Shown here: in pieces, positions 28,300 to 38,563 of the stretch
How positions within the stretch are numbered: position 1 is the stretch's first letter
Layout of the letters: every line of letters starts with the position of its first letter
Translations under genes and position numbers: made by a program
Origin: Cobetia sp. cqz5-12
Lineage (GTDB): Bacteria > Pseudomonadota > Gammaproteobacteria > Pseudomonadales > Halomonadaceae
DNA length: 64,000 bases
Direction of reading: 5' to 3'
Assembly: GCF_016495405.1 (NCBI RefSeq)
Contig: NZ_CP044522.1
Location: 2,170,001-2,234,000, forward strand
The notes under the pieces: generated by a model
The model's database searches: none
What the model saw: only the letters and a program-made list of their open reading frames with translations
Told to the model about the DNA's origin: nothing

Positions 28300-29931
28300 T
28301 TAGCGGATGTTCAGAATGGTATCCAGCACTGTCGACGCGGTCTGGATGACCTGGGCGTTGGCCTGGTAATACTGCTGATAACGGATCAGGTCCGCGGCTT
28401 CTTCATCCAGATTGCCCCCCGAGATAGACTGGTCTGCCGCCGACAGCTGCTCGGTCAGGCCCTGCTGAGCCTCTAGGTTGACCTGCACCTGACGTGTCTG
28501 GTTGCCGACCTGGCTGACCAGTGACGCGTAGTGATCATTGAAGCTGCCGGCGCTGCCCAGAGCGTCGCTGCTCTGCAGCGACTGCAGGGCGAGAATGTTG
28601 CGGTTGTCGAGGCTGGCGTCACTGGAACCCGCGGCAATCTCGGCGCCCTCGTCGATCGCGACGTTGAAGGTGTCGGCGATATTGCGCGTCGGCTGGATGG
28701 TGAAGCTGTCTCCGTCCGCCATGCCGGTGGCGGTGAACACCAGGCCGTACTGGCGCATCACGCCTTCGCTGTCCGGGGTCAGGGTCTGAACGGCGCCGCT
28801 GCTGAGGTTTTCCAGCTGGTAGGTGCCGCCCTCAAGACTCAGGCGGTAGTCATCACCGGTCAACGCGACGCTGTAGAAGTCGTCACCTTCCTGCTGGGTG
28901 GCGGGGGCGAATGTCACCTCAAGGCCCGCGCCGGCGGCATTGCCGCTGGCCGGCAGCACTTCCGGATCGCCGAGGGTGAAGAAGTCGCCCCCCACGTTGC
29001 CATTGGCGTCGACACCGTCGGCGTGCTGGGCATTGAAGGTCAACGCCAGACCCGCGGCCAACTGGCCGAGCTGATTCTGGGTCGGCTCGAGACTGTCGGC
29101 GCGGAAGCTCAACAGCCCGCCCAGGGTGCCGCCTTCGAGCTGCGCCTCATCGATGGCGCTGGTGACGCCCGGCGCCACGCTGTAGGTGACCACCGAACGG
29201 CTCATGTCCTGCGGGTCTGGCTCCACGGCCAGTTCGTGATTGCTGCTGCCGTTGACCAGCAGCTGGCCATTGCCGAGGCTGACGCTCAGCCGACCATCCT
29301 GTTCCTGCACCTCGACGCCGACCAGCGTCTGCAGGTCGGTCACCGCCTGATCGCGCTGGTCCAGCAGGCCGAGTGGCTCTTCGCCGGTACGTGCACGCGT
29401 CAGGGAAATCTGCTCGTTGAGCGAGGCGATCTGGCTGGTGGCAGTGTTGATGTCGCCGACCACATCGCCGAGCCGTGAATTGACCGCAGAGTCCATGTCA
29501 TCCAGATAGGCGGAGAAGGCATTGATCTGCCCGGCCAGGCTCTCGGCGCTGCCCAGCAGGCTCTCGCGCGCCGCCGGATCACTCGGCTGACTGGCCACGC
29601 CTTCGATGGCGCCGAAGAACTCCTGCATCAACGGCGCCAGGCCCGCCTCGTCATCGGCGAGGAGATTGTCGATCTGACTGATGTTGGCTTCGTGGGTCTC
29701 AAGCGCCGTGCTGGCGCTCATGGCGCTGTCCAGCTGCGCCGAGAGATAGCTGTCGGTCTGACGGCTGATCGACGCCACGCTGACCCCGCCACCACTGCTA
29801 CCACTCAGTTCGACCGTTTCACGGCTATAGCCCGGCGTGTAGACGTTGGCGATGTTGTTGCTGTTGGTGGCAAGCGCCGTCTGGGCGGCTTGCAGACCAC
29901 TGACACCGATACTCAACATGCTGCTGGCCAT
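28300..29931 (-). CDS. flgK: Flagellar hook-filament junction protein FlgK (HAP1)
   Basis: A 543-residue junction protein. Its N-terminus MASSMLSIGVSGLQAAQ and the rod/hook motif NSNNIANVYTPGYSRE are standard, and the C-terminus ends DTILNIR, as in most FlgK. The ATG at 29931 is chosen because AGGTAA precedes it and it aligns with the family; an 18-residue upstream extension is unlikely. A sigma-28 promoter at 30005-30031 drives it with flgL. Confidence 0.96.
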   Translation of the reverse strand: MASSMLSIGVSGLQAAQTALATNSNNIANVYTPGYSRETVELSGSSGGGVSVASISRQTDSYLSAQLDSAMSASTALETHEANISQIDNLLADDEAGLAPLMQEFFGAIEGVASQPSDPAARESLLGSAESLAGQINAFSAYLDDMDSAVNSRLGDVVGDINTATSQIASLNEQISLTRARTGEEPLGLLDQRDQAVTDLQTLVGVEVQEQDGRLSVSLGNGQLLVNGSSNHELAVEPDPQDMSRSVVTYSVAPGVTSAIDEAQLEGGTLGGLLSFRADSLEPTQNQLGQLAAGLALTFNAQHADGVDANGNVGGDFFTLGDPEVLPASGNAAGAGLEVTFAPATQQEGDDFYSVALTGDDYRLSLEGGTYQLENLSSGAVQTLTPDSEGVMRQYGLVFTATGMADGDSFTIQPTRNIADTFNVAIDEGAEIAAGSSDASLDNRNILALQSLQSSDALGSAGSFNDHYASLVSQVGNQTRQVQVNLEAQQGLTEQLSAADQSISGGNLDEEAADLIRYQQYYQANAQVIQTASTVLDTILNIR

Positions 29932-30004
29932 GGCGTTTACCTGAAAGGAACAATGGATAGAGGGAGAAGGTGGATGACGCCACATCGGCGTACGGATGCT
30001 GTGA

Positions 30005-30031
30005 ATATCGGCGTACCAGACGCCAACTTGA
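30005..30031 (-). promoter_or_regulatory. Sigma-28 promoter of flgKL
   Basis: Reading leftward: TCAAGTTG, an 11-bp spacer, GCCGATAT. It lies between the flgJ stop and the flgK ATG, about 75 bp upstream of flgK. It makes flgKL a separate late unit from flgB-J. Confidence 0.82.
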
Positions 30032-30103
30032 GGGCGTAAACCACAATCGTTGTCGGCTTGTCACAGCAGTTCATCGACAGTGAATCATCAGCGGATCAGC
30101 AGC

Positions 30104-31552
30104 TCAGCGGAACAGCGGCTCTGAACGCCCCATCGCCAGCTGGATGGCGCCTGATGCAGCACTTTCACTGCCAATACCGATCTCTTTATTCGTCGCAGAC
30201 GCCACAGACGCCACACCCGTCGCAGACACCGCATCCGCTGCAGACGCCATCTGAACCAGCGGCTCAGCATCACGCGCATCGAGGGCAAACAGCGGCGCTG
30301 AGTCATCAAGCAGCCCGCGCGGGGAGTTGAAATTTGAGCTTGAGTCGGCGGTTGCGATAGACGATGACGCAGGCATGGCATCGCGTGACGCCAGGCGGGT
30401 TTCCGGTGTCTCGAGCGGTCCGCTGGCCTCCAGCGGGCCGACACGACTCATGATCGAGATCAGCTTGTCGGCATAGTGCGGGTCAGTGGCGTAGCCCGCC
30501 GCCTGCAAGGCGCGCGCCGCACTCTCGGCGTCCGGCGACCGGGTCACGTGGGCATAACGCTGGGCGCCGGTCAGGAGCGCGGCATGATCACACAGCGCGC
30601 TGGCCTGATCGGGATAGACGCGGAAACTGTCTTCGAGACGCATGCGGCGCCCGTCGCGGTATTCGGTGGTCAGCACCGTGGTGCTGTCGCCCTGCCAGCT
30701 GCCGCCGGCCTTGATGCCGAACAGGTTATGGCTGTCGGTGCCGGCCTCGGTGTGAATGCGGCGCTCACCCCAGCCCGTCTCCAGCGCGGCCTGGGCCAGA
30801 ATCAATTCTGCGGGCAGCCCGCTTTCACGACTGGCCGCCTGTGCAGCGGGGCCAAATTCCGCCACGAAGCGCTGCACATTGTTCGGCTGACGACGTAGTG
30901 GCTCACTGAGCATCGCTGTACCCGTCACTGAACCCTGTACGCCGCTATCGGGCTCGCTCGCTCCTGGCCCTGCCGTCGTCCGAGAGATTTCGGCATAGAC
31001 GCCCTGGAACTCCCCACTGGCCGCGACCGCATCAAGCATCGCCATGAAGCCCGTATCCTCATTCTCGGCAAGTGCCTCCACTGAGGCATGCCAGTCCTGT
31101 GCGGGTGCTACCTGCGCGGCCGATAGCCAGTCATCCTGCTTCTCAATAGAGTTCGTGGGGCTGGCAACTGTCGCGGAAGAAGTCGTCACGAGTGACGCTG
31201 CGCTTGTCGAGGCGACATTGCTGGTGCTCGAAGACAACTGCTGAATCAGGATCTTCGACAGGCCGACACCGTCGCCGACACTGGCCAGTTGCTGGGAGAG
31301 CTGCTGGTCCAGCATCGAGGTCATCATCTCTTGCTGCTGCGAGCCGGTCAGCGCTGAATTCTCGGTGGCCGAGCGCATCTGCTTGAGCATCATGTTGAGC
31401 ATCAAGGCCTCGAATTGGCGTGCACTCTCCTTCAGCGCCTCCTGCTGACGCTCGCCACCACTGGTGGCCGCCCCCTTGAGGCTCGCCAGCCCCTGGATGT
31501 CGAAGGCCAGCCGACCGGCATCCACGTTGGTACCGCTACCCAGCACACTCAT
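30104..31552 (-). CDS. flgJ: Peptidoglycan hydrolase and rod cap FlgJ
   Basis: A 482-residue two-domain FlgJ plus an extension. Residues about 35-110 are the rod-cap domain (FEALMLNMMLKQMRSAT, LDQQLSQQLA). After a Ser/Thr/Ala-rich linker, residues about 225-370 are a glucosaminidase domain with the catalytic glutamate region ALETGWGERR and the NLFGIKAGGSW motif. E. coli FlgJ is 313 residues. Here the linker is longer, and about 110 low-complexity residues follow the enzyme domain. The tail DNA (about 30190-30250) is made of GACGCCACA-like repeats. It overlaps the end of flgI by one base. Confidence 0.94.
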   Translation of the reverse strand: MSVLGSGTNVDAGRLAFDIQGLASLKGAATSGGERQQEALKESARQFEALMLNMMLKQMRSATENSALTGSQQQEMMTSMLDQQLSQQLASVGDGVGLSKILIQQLSSSTSNVASTSAASLVTTSSATVASPTNSIEKQDDWLSAAQVAPAQDWHASVEALAENEDTGFMAMLDAVAASGEFQGVYAEISRTTAGPGASEPDSGVQGSVTGTAMLSEPLRRQPNNVQRFVAEFGPAAQAASRESGLPAELILAQAALETGWGERRIHTEAGTDSHNLFGIKAGGSWQGDSTTVLTTEYRDGRRMRLEDSFRVYPDQASALCDHAALLTGAQRYAHVTRSPDAESAARALQAAGYATDPHYADKLISIMSRVGPLEASGPLETPETRLASRDAMPASSSIATADSSSNFNSPRGLLDDSAPLFALDARDAEPLVQMASAADAVSATGVASVASATNKEIGIGSESAASGAIQLAMGRSEPLFR

Positions 31553-32706
31553 CAGATCACCTCGAGATCAGCACGCAGCGCACCGGCTGCCTTGAGCGCT
31601 TCCAGAATCGAGACCAGGTCCTGCGGCGTGGCACCCAGCGCATTCAGGCCATCGACGACTTCCTGCAGACTGGCAGTCCCCTCGACCATGCGCAGCGCAC
31701 CGCCCTGCTGGTTCACGCTGATATCGGGGTCGTTGACCACTGCCGTCTGCCCCTGGGACAGCGGCGCGGGCTGACTGATCACCGGATTGGCATCGATCAC
31801 CACCGACAGGTTGCCGTGGGTGACCGCCGCGCGCGCCAGGCGCACTTCGGAATTCATCACCACCGAGCCGGTCCGCGCATTGACCACCACACGCGCACGC
31901 GGCACGCCCAGGGCGACCTCGATGTTCTCGAGCCTGGCGATGAACCCGACACGCTGACTGAGATCACGCGGCGCCTGCACCACGATATCGCGGCTGCTGA
32001 GCGGTGAGGCCAGCGAACCGCCGAAATTTCGATTGATGGCGCTGGCGACATTCTGGGCATGATTGAAATCGCCCTCGAACAGGTCGAGATGGATCACGCC
32101 ATTCTCATCCCCGAGACGCGTCGGCACGCCGCGTTCCACCGTGGCGCCACTGGGGATGCGACCGGCGGTCAGCTGGTTGACCTGCACGCTGGAACCGCCG
32201 GCCTGGGCACCGGCACCACCGATGATCAGATTGCCCTGCGCCAGCGCGTAGACCTGGCCATCCACGCCCTTGAGCGGCGTCATCAACAGGGTGCCACCGC
32301 GCAGACTCTTGGCATTGCCCAGCGACGACACCACGACATCGATGGGCTGACCGGAGCTTGCAAAGGCCGGCAGGCTGGCGGTGACCATGACCGCCGCCAC
32401 GTTCTTGAGCTGCATGTTGGTGCCCGACGGCACCGTCACACCCAGCTGGGAGAGCATGTTGGTCAGACTCTGGCCGGTGAACGGCGCCTGGGTGGTCTGG
32501 TCCCCACTGCCATCCAGCCCCACCACCAGGCCGTAGCCGACCAACGGGTTGTCGCGCACGCCGCGCACCTGGGCGAGGTCCTTGATGCGATCGGCCTGCG
32601 CCGATTGCAGCGTCAAGGTCAGGCAGCTCACCAGCATCAGGCAGGCGGCCAGCGCAGCGCGCCAGCGGGGATTGGGGAGCATCTCAAGCATCGGATAGCG
32701 ACTCAT
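31552..32706 (-). CDS. flgI: Flagellar P-ring protein FlgI
   Basis: P-ring subunit with a signal peptide ([22 protein letters not shown]) cleaved before [15 protein letters not shown], the invariant mature start. The rest is highly conserved ([30 protein letters not shown]). No candidate start has a good ribosome binding site. The ATG at 32706 gives 384 residues, and an ATG at 32742 would add 12. The stop overlaps the flgJ start. Confidence 0.95.
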   Translation of the reverse strand: MSRYPMLEMLPNPRWRAALAACLMLVSCLTLTLQSAQADRIKDLAQVRGVRDNPLVGYGLVVGLDGSGDQTTQAPFTGQSLTNMLSQLGVTVPSGTNMQLKNVAAVMVTASLPAFASSGQPIDVVVSSLGNAKSLRGGTLLMTPLKGVDGQVYALAQGNLIIGGAGAQAGGSSVQVNQLTAGRIPSGATVERGVPTRLGDENGVIHLDLFEGDFNHAQNVASAINRNFGGSLASPLSSRDIVVQAPRDLSQRVGFIARLENIEVALGVPRARVVVNARTGSVVMNSEVRLARAAVTHGNLSVVIDANPVISQPAPLSQGQTAVVNDPDISVNQQGGALRMVEGTASLQEVVDGLNALGATPQDLVSILEALKAAGALRADLEVI

Positions 32707-32795
32707 GATGGGACAGCGTGGTGAGAAATCGGGACGAGCCATTCAGGGCGAGGCAATGTTCTGCAGAACAGGTTGCAGCAATCAGCACGTCAGAC

Positions 32796-33575
32796 TCAGA
32801 ACGGCGCCAGATTGAGGAAGAAGCGCTGCATCCAGCCCATGTTCTGCGCCTCGTTGATATAGCCATCACCGACATATTCGATGCGTGCACTGGCCACCTG
32901 GGTGGATTGCACTGTATTGGCCGAGGAAATCGTGCGCGGATTGACCACCCCGGAGAAGCGAATCGACTCGGTGCCCTGATTGATCGCGATGCGCTTCTCG
33001 CCGCGCACCTCCAGATTGCCGTTGGGTTGCACCTGACTGACCGTCACGGTGATGGTGCCGGTGAAACTGTTGTTGGCATTCGCGCCACCACTGCCGGTGA
33101 AGTCATTCTCGCCCTCGATATCGGCATCGGTGCCATCCAGCAGCCCCGTCATGAAATCGGGGATGGCGGTCAGCGAGAAACCGAGGCTGCCGTCACGGCT
33201 GGCATTGCTGGCCGAGCTCTTGCTGGCGCTGACATTCTCGTCGAGCAGGATGGTGATGATGTCGCCGATGGCACGCGGACGGCGATCCTCGAACAGCGGC
33301 TGGTTGCCATACAGCGGCTGGAAGATGGCGCCATTGGCCATCGGTTCCGGGCGCGGCTGCATCGTCGATTCCATTGGCGTGGTATCGACCAGCGGTTCGC
33401 TGGGGATATGGGCACACCCGGCCCCTGCCAGCGTCATGGCCAGCATCGCCAACCCGGCCAGCGCGCGGCGCCAGCCAGGCAATGTCAAGCCAGGCAACTT
33501 CAAGCCATTCTGGCGTGGGCAGACAGCTGACGGGGATGGCAATGCCACCACCGGGAGATCACGCGAAAGCGACAT
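32796..33575 (-). CDS. flgH: Flagellar L-ring protein FlgH
   Basis: A 259-residue outer-membrane lipoprotein ring subunit. The lipobox LAGAGC places the lipidated cysteine at residue 54. Family motifs [15 protein letters not shown] and [15 protein letters not shown] follow. The signal peptide is preceded by about 35 extra residues containing [10 protein letters not shown], which come from a 15-bp tandem repeat in the DNA (33472-33516). The ATG at 33575 has AAGG upstream, so this long leader seems to be translated. Confidence 0.94.
   Translation of the reverse strand: MSLSRDLPVVALPSPSAVCPRQNGLKLPGLTLPGWRRALAGLAMLAMTLAGAGCAHIPSEPLVDTTPMESTMQPRPEPMANGAIFQPLYGNQPLFEDRRPRAIGDIITILLDENVSASKSSASNASRDGSLGFSLTAIPDFMTGLLDGTDADIEGENDFTGSGGANANNSFTGTITVTVSQVQPNGNLEVRGEKRIAINQGTESIRFSGVVNPRTISSANTVQSTQVASARIEYVGDGYINEAQNMGWMQRFFLNLAPF
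33472..33516. repeat. 15-bp tandem repeat inside the flgH leader
   Basis: CAGCCAGGCAATGTC at 33472 and AAGCCAGGCAACTTC at 33487, with a decayed third unit at 33502. On the flgH strand they encode pentapeptides of the type L-[KT]-L-P-G just before the signal peptide core. Confidence 0.75.
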
Positions 33576-33585
33576 GCGACAACCC

Positions 33586-34368
33586 TTACATCTGGACCAG
33601 ACGCTCCAGCATCTGATCGGTGGTGGTCACGGCCTTGGAATTGATCTCGTAGGCACGCTGGTTCTGGATCATGCCCACCATCTCTTCCACCACGTTGACG
33701 TTGGAGGTCTCGACGAAGCCCTGATAGAGAGTGCCCGCACCATTGAACCCGGGCACGTTGTCACTGCGCGGTCCCGAGGCATCGGTCTCGGAATACAGAT
33801 TCTCGCCGCGACTGAACAGGCCCGTCGGGTTGATGAAGGTGGACAGCTGCAGCTGCCCCACCTCGGTGCTGTTGGTGGAGCCGGGCTGGGTGACGCTGAC
33901 CACGCCATCGGAGGCGATATCGACACTCAGGGCATTGGCCGGAATGACGATCGCCGGGTCCAGCGGGTAGCCACTGGCGGTGACCATCTGGCCAGTGCTG
34001 TCGAGCTGGAAGGAGCCATCGCGGGTATAGGCATTGGTGCCATCCGGCAGCATCACCGCGAAGAAGCCCTGACCGTTGATCGCGACATCCTTGGAGTTCT
34101 CGGTCTGCTCCAGATTGCCCTGGATGTGCAGACGCTCGGTGGCCACGGTGCGCACCCCGGTGCCCACCTGCAGCCCCGAGGGCAGCTCGGTGGTGGCAGA
34201 GGAGGCAGCGCCGGGCTGGCGCATGTTCTGATAGAGCAGATCTTCAAACACCGCGCGCGACTGCTTGAAACCATTGGTCGAGACGTTGGCCAGGTTGTTG
34301 GCCGTGACGTCCATCTGCATCTGCTGAGCTTCAAGGCCGCTCTTGGCTGTCCATAGGGCACGAATCAT
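33586..34368 (-). CDS. flgG: Flagellar distal rod protein FlgG
   Basis: A 260-residue distal rod subunit, the same length as E. coli FlgG. It starts [16 protein letters not shown] with the rod signature [12 protein letters not shown], and ends with the coiled-coil segment [20 protein letters not shown]. Confidence 0.97.
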   Translation of the reverse strand: MIRALWTAKSGLEAQQMQMDVTANNLANVSTNGFKQSRAVFEDLLYQNMRQPGAASSATTELPSGLQVGTGVRTVATERLHIQGNLEQTENSKDVAINGQGFFAVMLPDGTNAYTRDGSFQLDSTGQMVTASGYPLDPAIVIPANALSVDIASDGVVSVTQPGSTNSTEVGQLQLSTFINPTGLFSRGENLYSETDASGPRSDNVPGFNGAGTLYQGFVETSNVNVVEEMVGMIQNQRAYEINSKAVTTTDQMLERLVQM

Positions 34369-34394
34369 CAGGGGGCTCCGCCGTGATTACGGGG

Positions 34395-35162
34395 TCAGTC
34401 GGTACCAAGCAGGCTGTTGCCACGCTCGGCCATGCGCTCTGCCGTATCGATGCTCTTCATCTGCATCTCGAAACTGCGCGCGTTGTTGATCATGGCGACC
34501 ATCGCATCGGTCGCCGAGACGTTGCTGCTCTCCAGGGCGCCGGAGACGACCCGCACCAGCGGGTCGGCAGCCAGCGGTGGCGCGGCCTCTCCCGCCGCAG
34601 TCGGCGGCTGACGGAAATAGCCGTCCTCGCCGCGCACAAGCGCCGGGCTGCCGGGAATGACCTCGGGATTGACCAGCTTGAGCTGGGCCTGCAGCACCAT
34701 GGTGTCAGGTGCATCCGCCGCCGAGCGCGCACTCACGCTGCCATCGGCGGAGATATGCACGATAGCGTTGAGCGGCAGCTCGATCGGCCCGCCATCGCCC
34801 AGCACCGGCAAGCCGCCGGAGGTCAAAACACCATCGGCATCGATCCGCAACGCGCCGTTGCGGGTGTAGAGCTCCTCGCCATTCGCGCCCTGCACGGCCA
34901 GCATGCCGGGGCCGTCCAGCGCGACATCCAGCGCGCGATCCGTGGTCTGGATCGTGCCCTGGGCCATCGAGGCCCCCGCGGTAGTCAGCTGACTGGAGAC
35001 GCGTGTCGCCAGCCCTTCGCCCTGCACATCCACCGCCCGCGACAGCGTCAGCATCTCGCGAAAGCCGGTGGTCGAGAGGTTGGCCAGGTTATGACTGGCG
35101 ACATCCTGAGCCGCCAGGCTGCGCTGGGCGCCGCTCATGGCGGTGTAGAGCATTCTGTCCAT
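34395..35162 (-). CDS. flgF: Flagellar proximal rod protein FlgF
   Basis: A 255-residue rod protein. It starts MDRMLYTAMSGAQRS, has HNLANLSTTGFREM as the rod signature, and ends with NARSFEMQMKSIDTAERMAERGNSLL. It lies 26 bp before flgG. Confidence 0.96.
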   Translation of the reverse strand: MDRMLYTAMSGAQRSLAAQDVASHNLANLSTTGFREMLTLSRAVDVQGEGLATRVSSQLTTAGASMAQGTIQTTDRALDVALDGPGMLAVQGANGEELYTRNGALRIDADGVLTSGGLPVLGDGGPIELPLNAIVHISADGSVSARSAADAPDTMVLQAQLKLVNPEVIPGSPALVRGEDGYFRQPPTAAGEAAPPLAADPLVRVVSGALESSNVSATDAMVAMINNARSFEMQMKSIDTAERMAERGNSLLGTD

Positions 35163-35237
35163 CAGCCGACTCCAATCTGGTCAGATAACGCGTGCAACGG
35201 TGGCGCTGTCAGGCGACATGGCATCAGTCAGCCCGGA

Positions 35238-36497
35238 TCAACGCAGGTTGATCACGGTCTGCTGGACTTCGTCCTGTACCGAGATGGTCTGGGCATTCGA
35301 CTGGTAGTTGCGCTGGGCAATGATCAGATCGACCAGCTCAGTGGTCAGGTCGACGTTGGAGGCTTCCACCGCACCCGAGACCACATCACCGAACACTCCC
35401 TCACCCGGCACGCCGACCAGCGGCTCACCGGATTCCGCGGTCGCCAGCCAGCTGTTGTCGCCGTTGGGCTTGAGGCCCTGATCATTGGCGAAGTTGGCCA
35501 GCGAAATGGTGCCCAGCGTCTGGGTCAGTTCATTGGAGTAGCTGCCGATCACCCGCCCGTCACCGTCGATGGAGATGCCCACCAGGCTGCCCGAGGTGTA
35601 GCCGTTCTGGGATAGCGAGGTGACTTCGTAGTCGTTGGCGTACTGGGTGCTGCCTGTCAGATCGATGCTGAAGTTCATGTCTTCGGCACCGTTCGTGAGG
35701 GCGTAGGTCTTGGCTGACTGGGTATAGTCACTGCTCAGCTGGCCATTGGTGCCGAAGCTGATCTGCTCCGCCTGGACATCGAAATCCACCGTCGGGGTGA
35801 TGCCGGCATTCACATCCGACTGGTATTCGGCCGACTTGCCGGCGAAGTCCATCACGTGCTGAACATCCCAGGTGTTGCTGCCGGTCTTGGTATAGAACGA
35901 TGTCACGACATGCTCGCTGCCCAGACTGTCATACACGGTCATCGACGACGCATAGTCATAGCTGGTCGGATCCATCGGATCGAAGGTCGTGGTGGTCGGC
36001 TCGGCTTCGGAATCCAGATTGATGGATATCTGCGCGCCATAGATGCTGTTGGCAAGGTTGTCCTGGGTCTGACTGGCCGCCAGGGGCGCGGTCGGCACCT
36101 GCAGCACGACGGGTTCGCCAGTGACCCGTTCACCGGCATAGCCCGTCAGCTGGGCACCCTGCGTATTGACGATATAGCCATCGGCATCGACATTGAGCTG
36201 GCCATTGCGCGAATAGACCACCTGACCGGTGCTGTCGGCAAAGCGCAGGAAGCCTTCGCCGGAAATCGCGATATCGAGATCCCGCCCGGTGGTTTCCAGC
36301 GAACCGGTCGAGAAGTCCTGGGAGATGGAGGCAACCTGGACCCCGATACCCGCCGCCTGGGAACTGGCGTAAAGATCCGCGAACTGGGTCTCGGAGGACT
36401 TGAAGCCCACCGTTTCCGAGTTGGCGATGTTGTTGCCGATCACATCCAGATTGGTTGCCGCCGCACTCAAACCGCTCAATGCCTGTGAAAACGCCAT
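35238..36497 (-). CDS. flgE: Flagellar hook protein FlgE
   Basis: A 419-residue hook subunit. The N-terminus (FSQALSGLSAAATNLDVIG, NNIANSETVGFKSS) and the C-terminus (IIAQRNYQSNAQTISVQDEVQQTVINLR) are strongly conserved; the middle is the variable hook surface. Length is close to E. coli FlgE (402). Confidence 0.97.
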   Translation of the reverse strand: MAFSQALSGLSAAATNLDVIGNNIANSETVGFKSSETQFADLYASSQAAGIGVQVASISQDFSTGSLETTGRDLDIAISGEGFLRFADSTGQVVYSRNGQLNVDADGYIVNTQGAQLTGYAGERVTGEPVVLQVPTAPLAASQTQDNLANSIYGAQISINLDSEAEPTTTTFDPMDPTSYDYASSMTVYDSLGSEHVVTSFYTKTGSNTWDVQHVMDFAGKSAEYQSDVNAGITPTVDFDVQAEQISFGTNGQLSSDYTQSAKTYALTNGAEDMNFSIDLTGSTQYANDYEVTSLSQNGYTSGSLVGISIDGDGRVIGSYSNELTQTLGTISLANFANDQGLKPNGDNSWLATAESGEPLVGVPGEGVFGDVVSGAVEASNVDLTTELVDLIIAQRNYQSNAQTISVQDEVQQTVINLR

Positions 36498-36623
36498 GGT
36501 CTGTCCCTTTGATCGCGATGAAGATGAAAGCCCGAGACCTGTCAGCGAGCTCGGGGGCGGCCAAACGGCCTGAAACTGGTGGCCCGTCCGGCGGGCTCGC
36601 TGGCGCTATCCCGACGCCTCAGG

Positions 36624-37313
36624 TCAAAGCACCTGACGTACGGCGTCCAGACTGACGACACCTAGCGCCGGACCCAGGTCCAGCTGAGCCCCGCTGTCGG
36701 TCTGATTGACGCCACTGACCACGCCATAACTCAGCGTCTGCAGGTCGTCATAGCGCTCGCCTGCCCGCTCGGCCGTCACGGCCAGCTGGTAGGAGCCATC
36801 GGCGGCTTCAGTGCCATCATCCAGCAAACCGTCCCAGACGAAGCCATGAATACCCGCCTCCAATGCGCCCAACTCGAAGGTCTTGACCACACTGCCATCC
36901 GCGCCCAGCACCTCGACGGTGGCATTGTCGACATCGTCAGCCAGCTCAAGGCCGAAGGGTGTCGAGGTCGCGTTGCCCACCAGCACCGCATTGCCGCCGA
37001 CCAGCACGCCCTGATTGAGCAGACTGGCCGCCTGCAGCGCTTCACTGCTGGAAATCTGCGCCGTGATGCCCTCAAGCGTGGTGTTGAGTTCTTCGATACC
37101 ACTGACGGTGCTGATCTGGGCCAGCTGTGCGGTCAGGTCGGAATTCGACACCGGATCCATCGGGTCCTGGTTCTGCATCTGCGCCACCAGCAGGGTCATG
37201 AACTGATCATTGAGCTCCTCGGTACTGCTCACCGACTGCGTGCTGTCGGTGACACCGGAGGTGGTGGTGGTCTGGTTGATGCTGTTGAGCACACTGGTGT
37301 CTAGCGTCGCCAT
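36624..37313 (-). CDS. flgD: Hook cap protein FlgD
   Basis: A 229-residue hook assembly scaffold. The N-terminal motif LNDQFMTLLVAQMQNQDPMDPVSN is diagnostic. The C-terminal part is a FLIG/tudor-like domain (GIHGFVWDGLLDDG). It is discarded after the hook is built. Confidence 0.96.
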   Translation of the reverse strand: MATLDTSVLNSINQTTTTSGVTDSTQSVSSTEELNDQFMTLLVAQMQNQDPMDPVSNSDLTAQLAQISTVSGIEELNTTLEGITAQISSSEALQAASLLNQGVLVGGNAVLVGNATSTPFGLELADDVDNATVEVLGADGSVVKTFELGALEAGIHGFVWDGLLDDGTEAADGSYQLAVTAERAGERYDDLQTLSYGVVSGVNQTDSGAQLDLGPALGVVSLDAVRQVL

Positions 37314-37367
37314 GCGGTTACCCGAAATCAGAAGAAGCGGTCATGAGGCCAAGGCCCCGAGCGAGGG

Positions 37368-37844
37368 TCATTCCCCCAGTGTCAGCGTCTTGCGCAACAG
37401 GGACTTGGAGGTATTGAAGACCTCGACATTGGCCTCGTAGGACTTGGAAGCCGCGATCATGTCGACCATCTCGGCGACCGGATCGACATTGGAGAAGGTC
37501 ACATAGCCCTGCTCGTCGGCGAGGGGATGATCGGGGCGATACTCCTGGCGCGCCGGGGCATCGCTCAGCTCCACCGAGCTGACCCTGACACCCCCGAGGC
37601 CTGCACTGCGCGATGCCATCTGTGTCGCCAGACCGCCACCGGCCAGGTTGGCCGTCGCAAGCGACGCATTGGCCTGACGCGCGAGGGGCGCGTACTCGAA
37701 CACCACCTGACGCGCCTGATAGGGCTTGCCATCCGGGCCCGCCACGCTGTCGGCGTTGGCCATGTTGCTGGCCACGGCATTGATGCGCTGCGACTGGGCC
37801 GCCATCGCGGAACCCGCGACATTGAAGATACTGAACGCTGCCAT
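37368..37844 (-). CDS. flgC: Flagellar rod protein FlgC
   Basis: A 158-residue proximal rod protein. It starts [17 protein letters not shown], has [17 protein letters not shown], and ends [25 protein letters not shown]. It overlaps flgB by one base. Confidence 0.96.
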   Translation of the reverse strand: MAAFSIFNVAGSAMAAQSQRINAVASNMANADSVAGPDGKPYQARQVVFEYAPLARQANASLATANLAGGGLATQMASRSAGLGGVRVSSVELSDAPARQEYRPDHPLADEQGYVTFSNVDPVAEMVDMIAASKSYEANVEVFNTSKSLLRKTLTLGE

Positions 37845-38263
37845 CAGCTGTTCTCCGATTGCATGGCCAGACGCAGGCCCTGGATCTTGCCGGTCAGAAG
37901 CTCAAGGCTGGTCTCGTAATGCAGACTGTTGTCCGCGAAATTGACCCGCTCCACATCCATGTCGACGGTATTGCCGTCCAGACTCGGCTGTGTCGGCACG
38001 CGATAGAGCAGGTCCGCGCCCAGCGACAGTCCCGCCCCGCTGGCGGCCTGGTGGCCAGCCTGGGTCGTGTTCAGTGCAAGCGGTCCCGGCGCGGCATTGC
38101 CCGCCGTCGCCTTGGCCAGGGTGGCGGAGAAGTCGATATCGCGTGCCAGATAGCCCGGCGTGTCAGCATTGGCGATATTGGTGGCCAGCACCTGCTGACG
38201 CTCGGCACGAAGGCCCAGCGCCTGCTGGTGAAAGCTCATGAGGGAATCAAGTCGATCAAACAT
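37844..38263 (-). CDS. flgB: Flagellar rod protein FlgB
   Basis: A 139-residue rod protein, first gene of the flgB-J operon. It has [17 protein letters not shown] and the C-terminal [15 protein letters not shown] helix. No sigma-28 promoter lies upstream, consistent with control by FlhDC as a middle-class operon. Confidence 0.96.
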   Translation of the reverse strand: MFDRLDSLMSFHQQALGLRAERQQVLATNIANADTPGYLARDIDFSATLAKATAGNAAPGPLALNTTQAGHQAASGAGLSLGADLLYRVPTQPSLDGNTVDMDVERVNFADNSLHYETSLELLTGKIQGLRLAMQSENS

Positions 38264-38563
38264 GGAAGTGCCCCGCTGTCGGCCCCTCGCCCTGATGTGA
38301 GCGAGGGAACATCCATCGATCAGCTCACGCGTAGGGGAGCATGACGGAAAGCAGGACTGAGAATAGTCAGCCAGCGCCAGGATGAAGGTAAGAACAAGCC
38401 ACTTTATCGCGGCTATTTCTGGCCATGCCGGTGTCAGGGGCGGCTTACAATCTCTCGCGGTACTGATCCAGCACCCTGAACCTGCGCTCTGAACTGGCGC
38501 CCAGAACCTGCGCTCTGGACCAGGGGCGCTTGACCCCGCCTTCCGCCCCGGACGCCACTCGCG
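38264..38563. other. Divergent region between flgB and flgA
   Basis: About 300 bp without a gene. It should carry FlhDC-dependent promoters for both directions. The only visible structure is a 13-bp tandem array at 38473-38524. Confidence 0.5.
38473..38524. repeat. Four tandem 13-bp units upstream of flgA
   Basis: ACCCTGAACCTGC, GCTCTGAACTGGC, GCCCAGAACCTGC and GCTCTGGACCAGG in succession. The 14-mer GAACCTGCGCTCTG occurs twice exactly, 26 bp apart, which suggests a 26-bp duplication of an older 13-bp pair. Confidence 0.85.
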
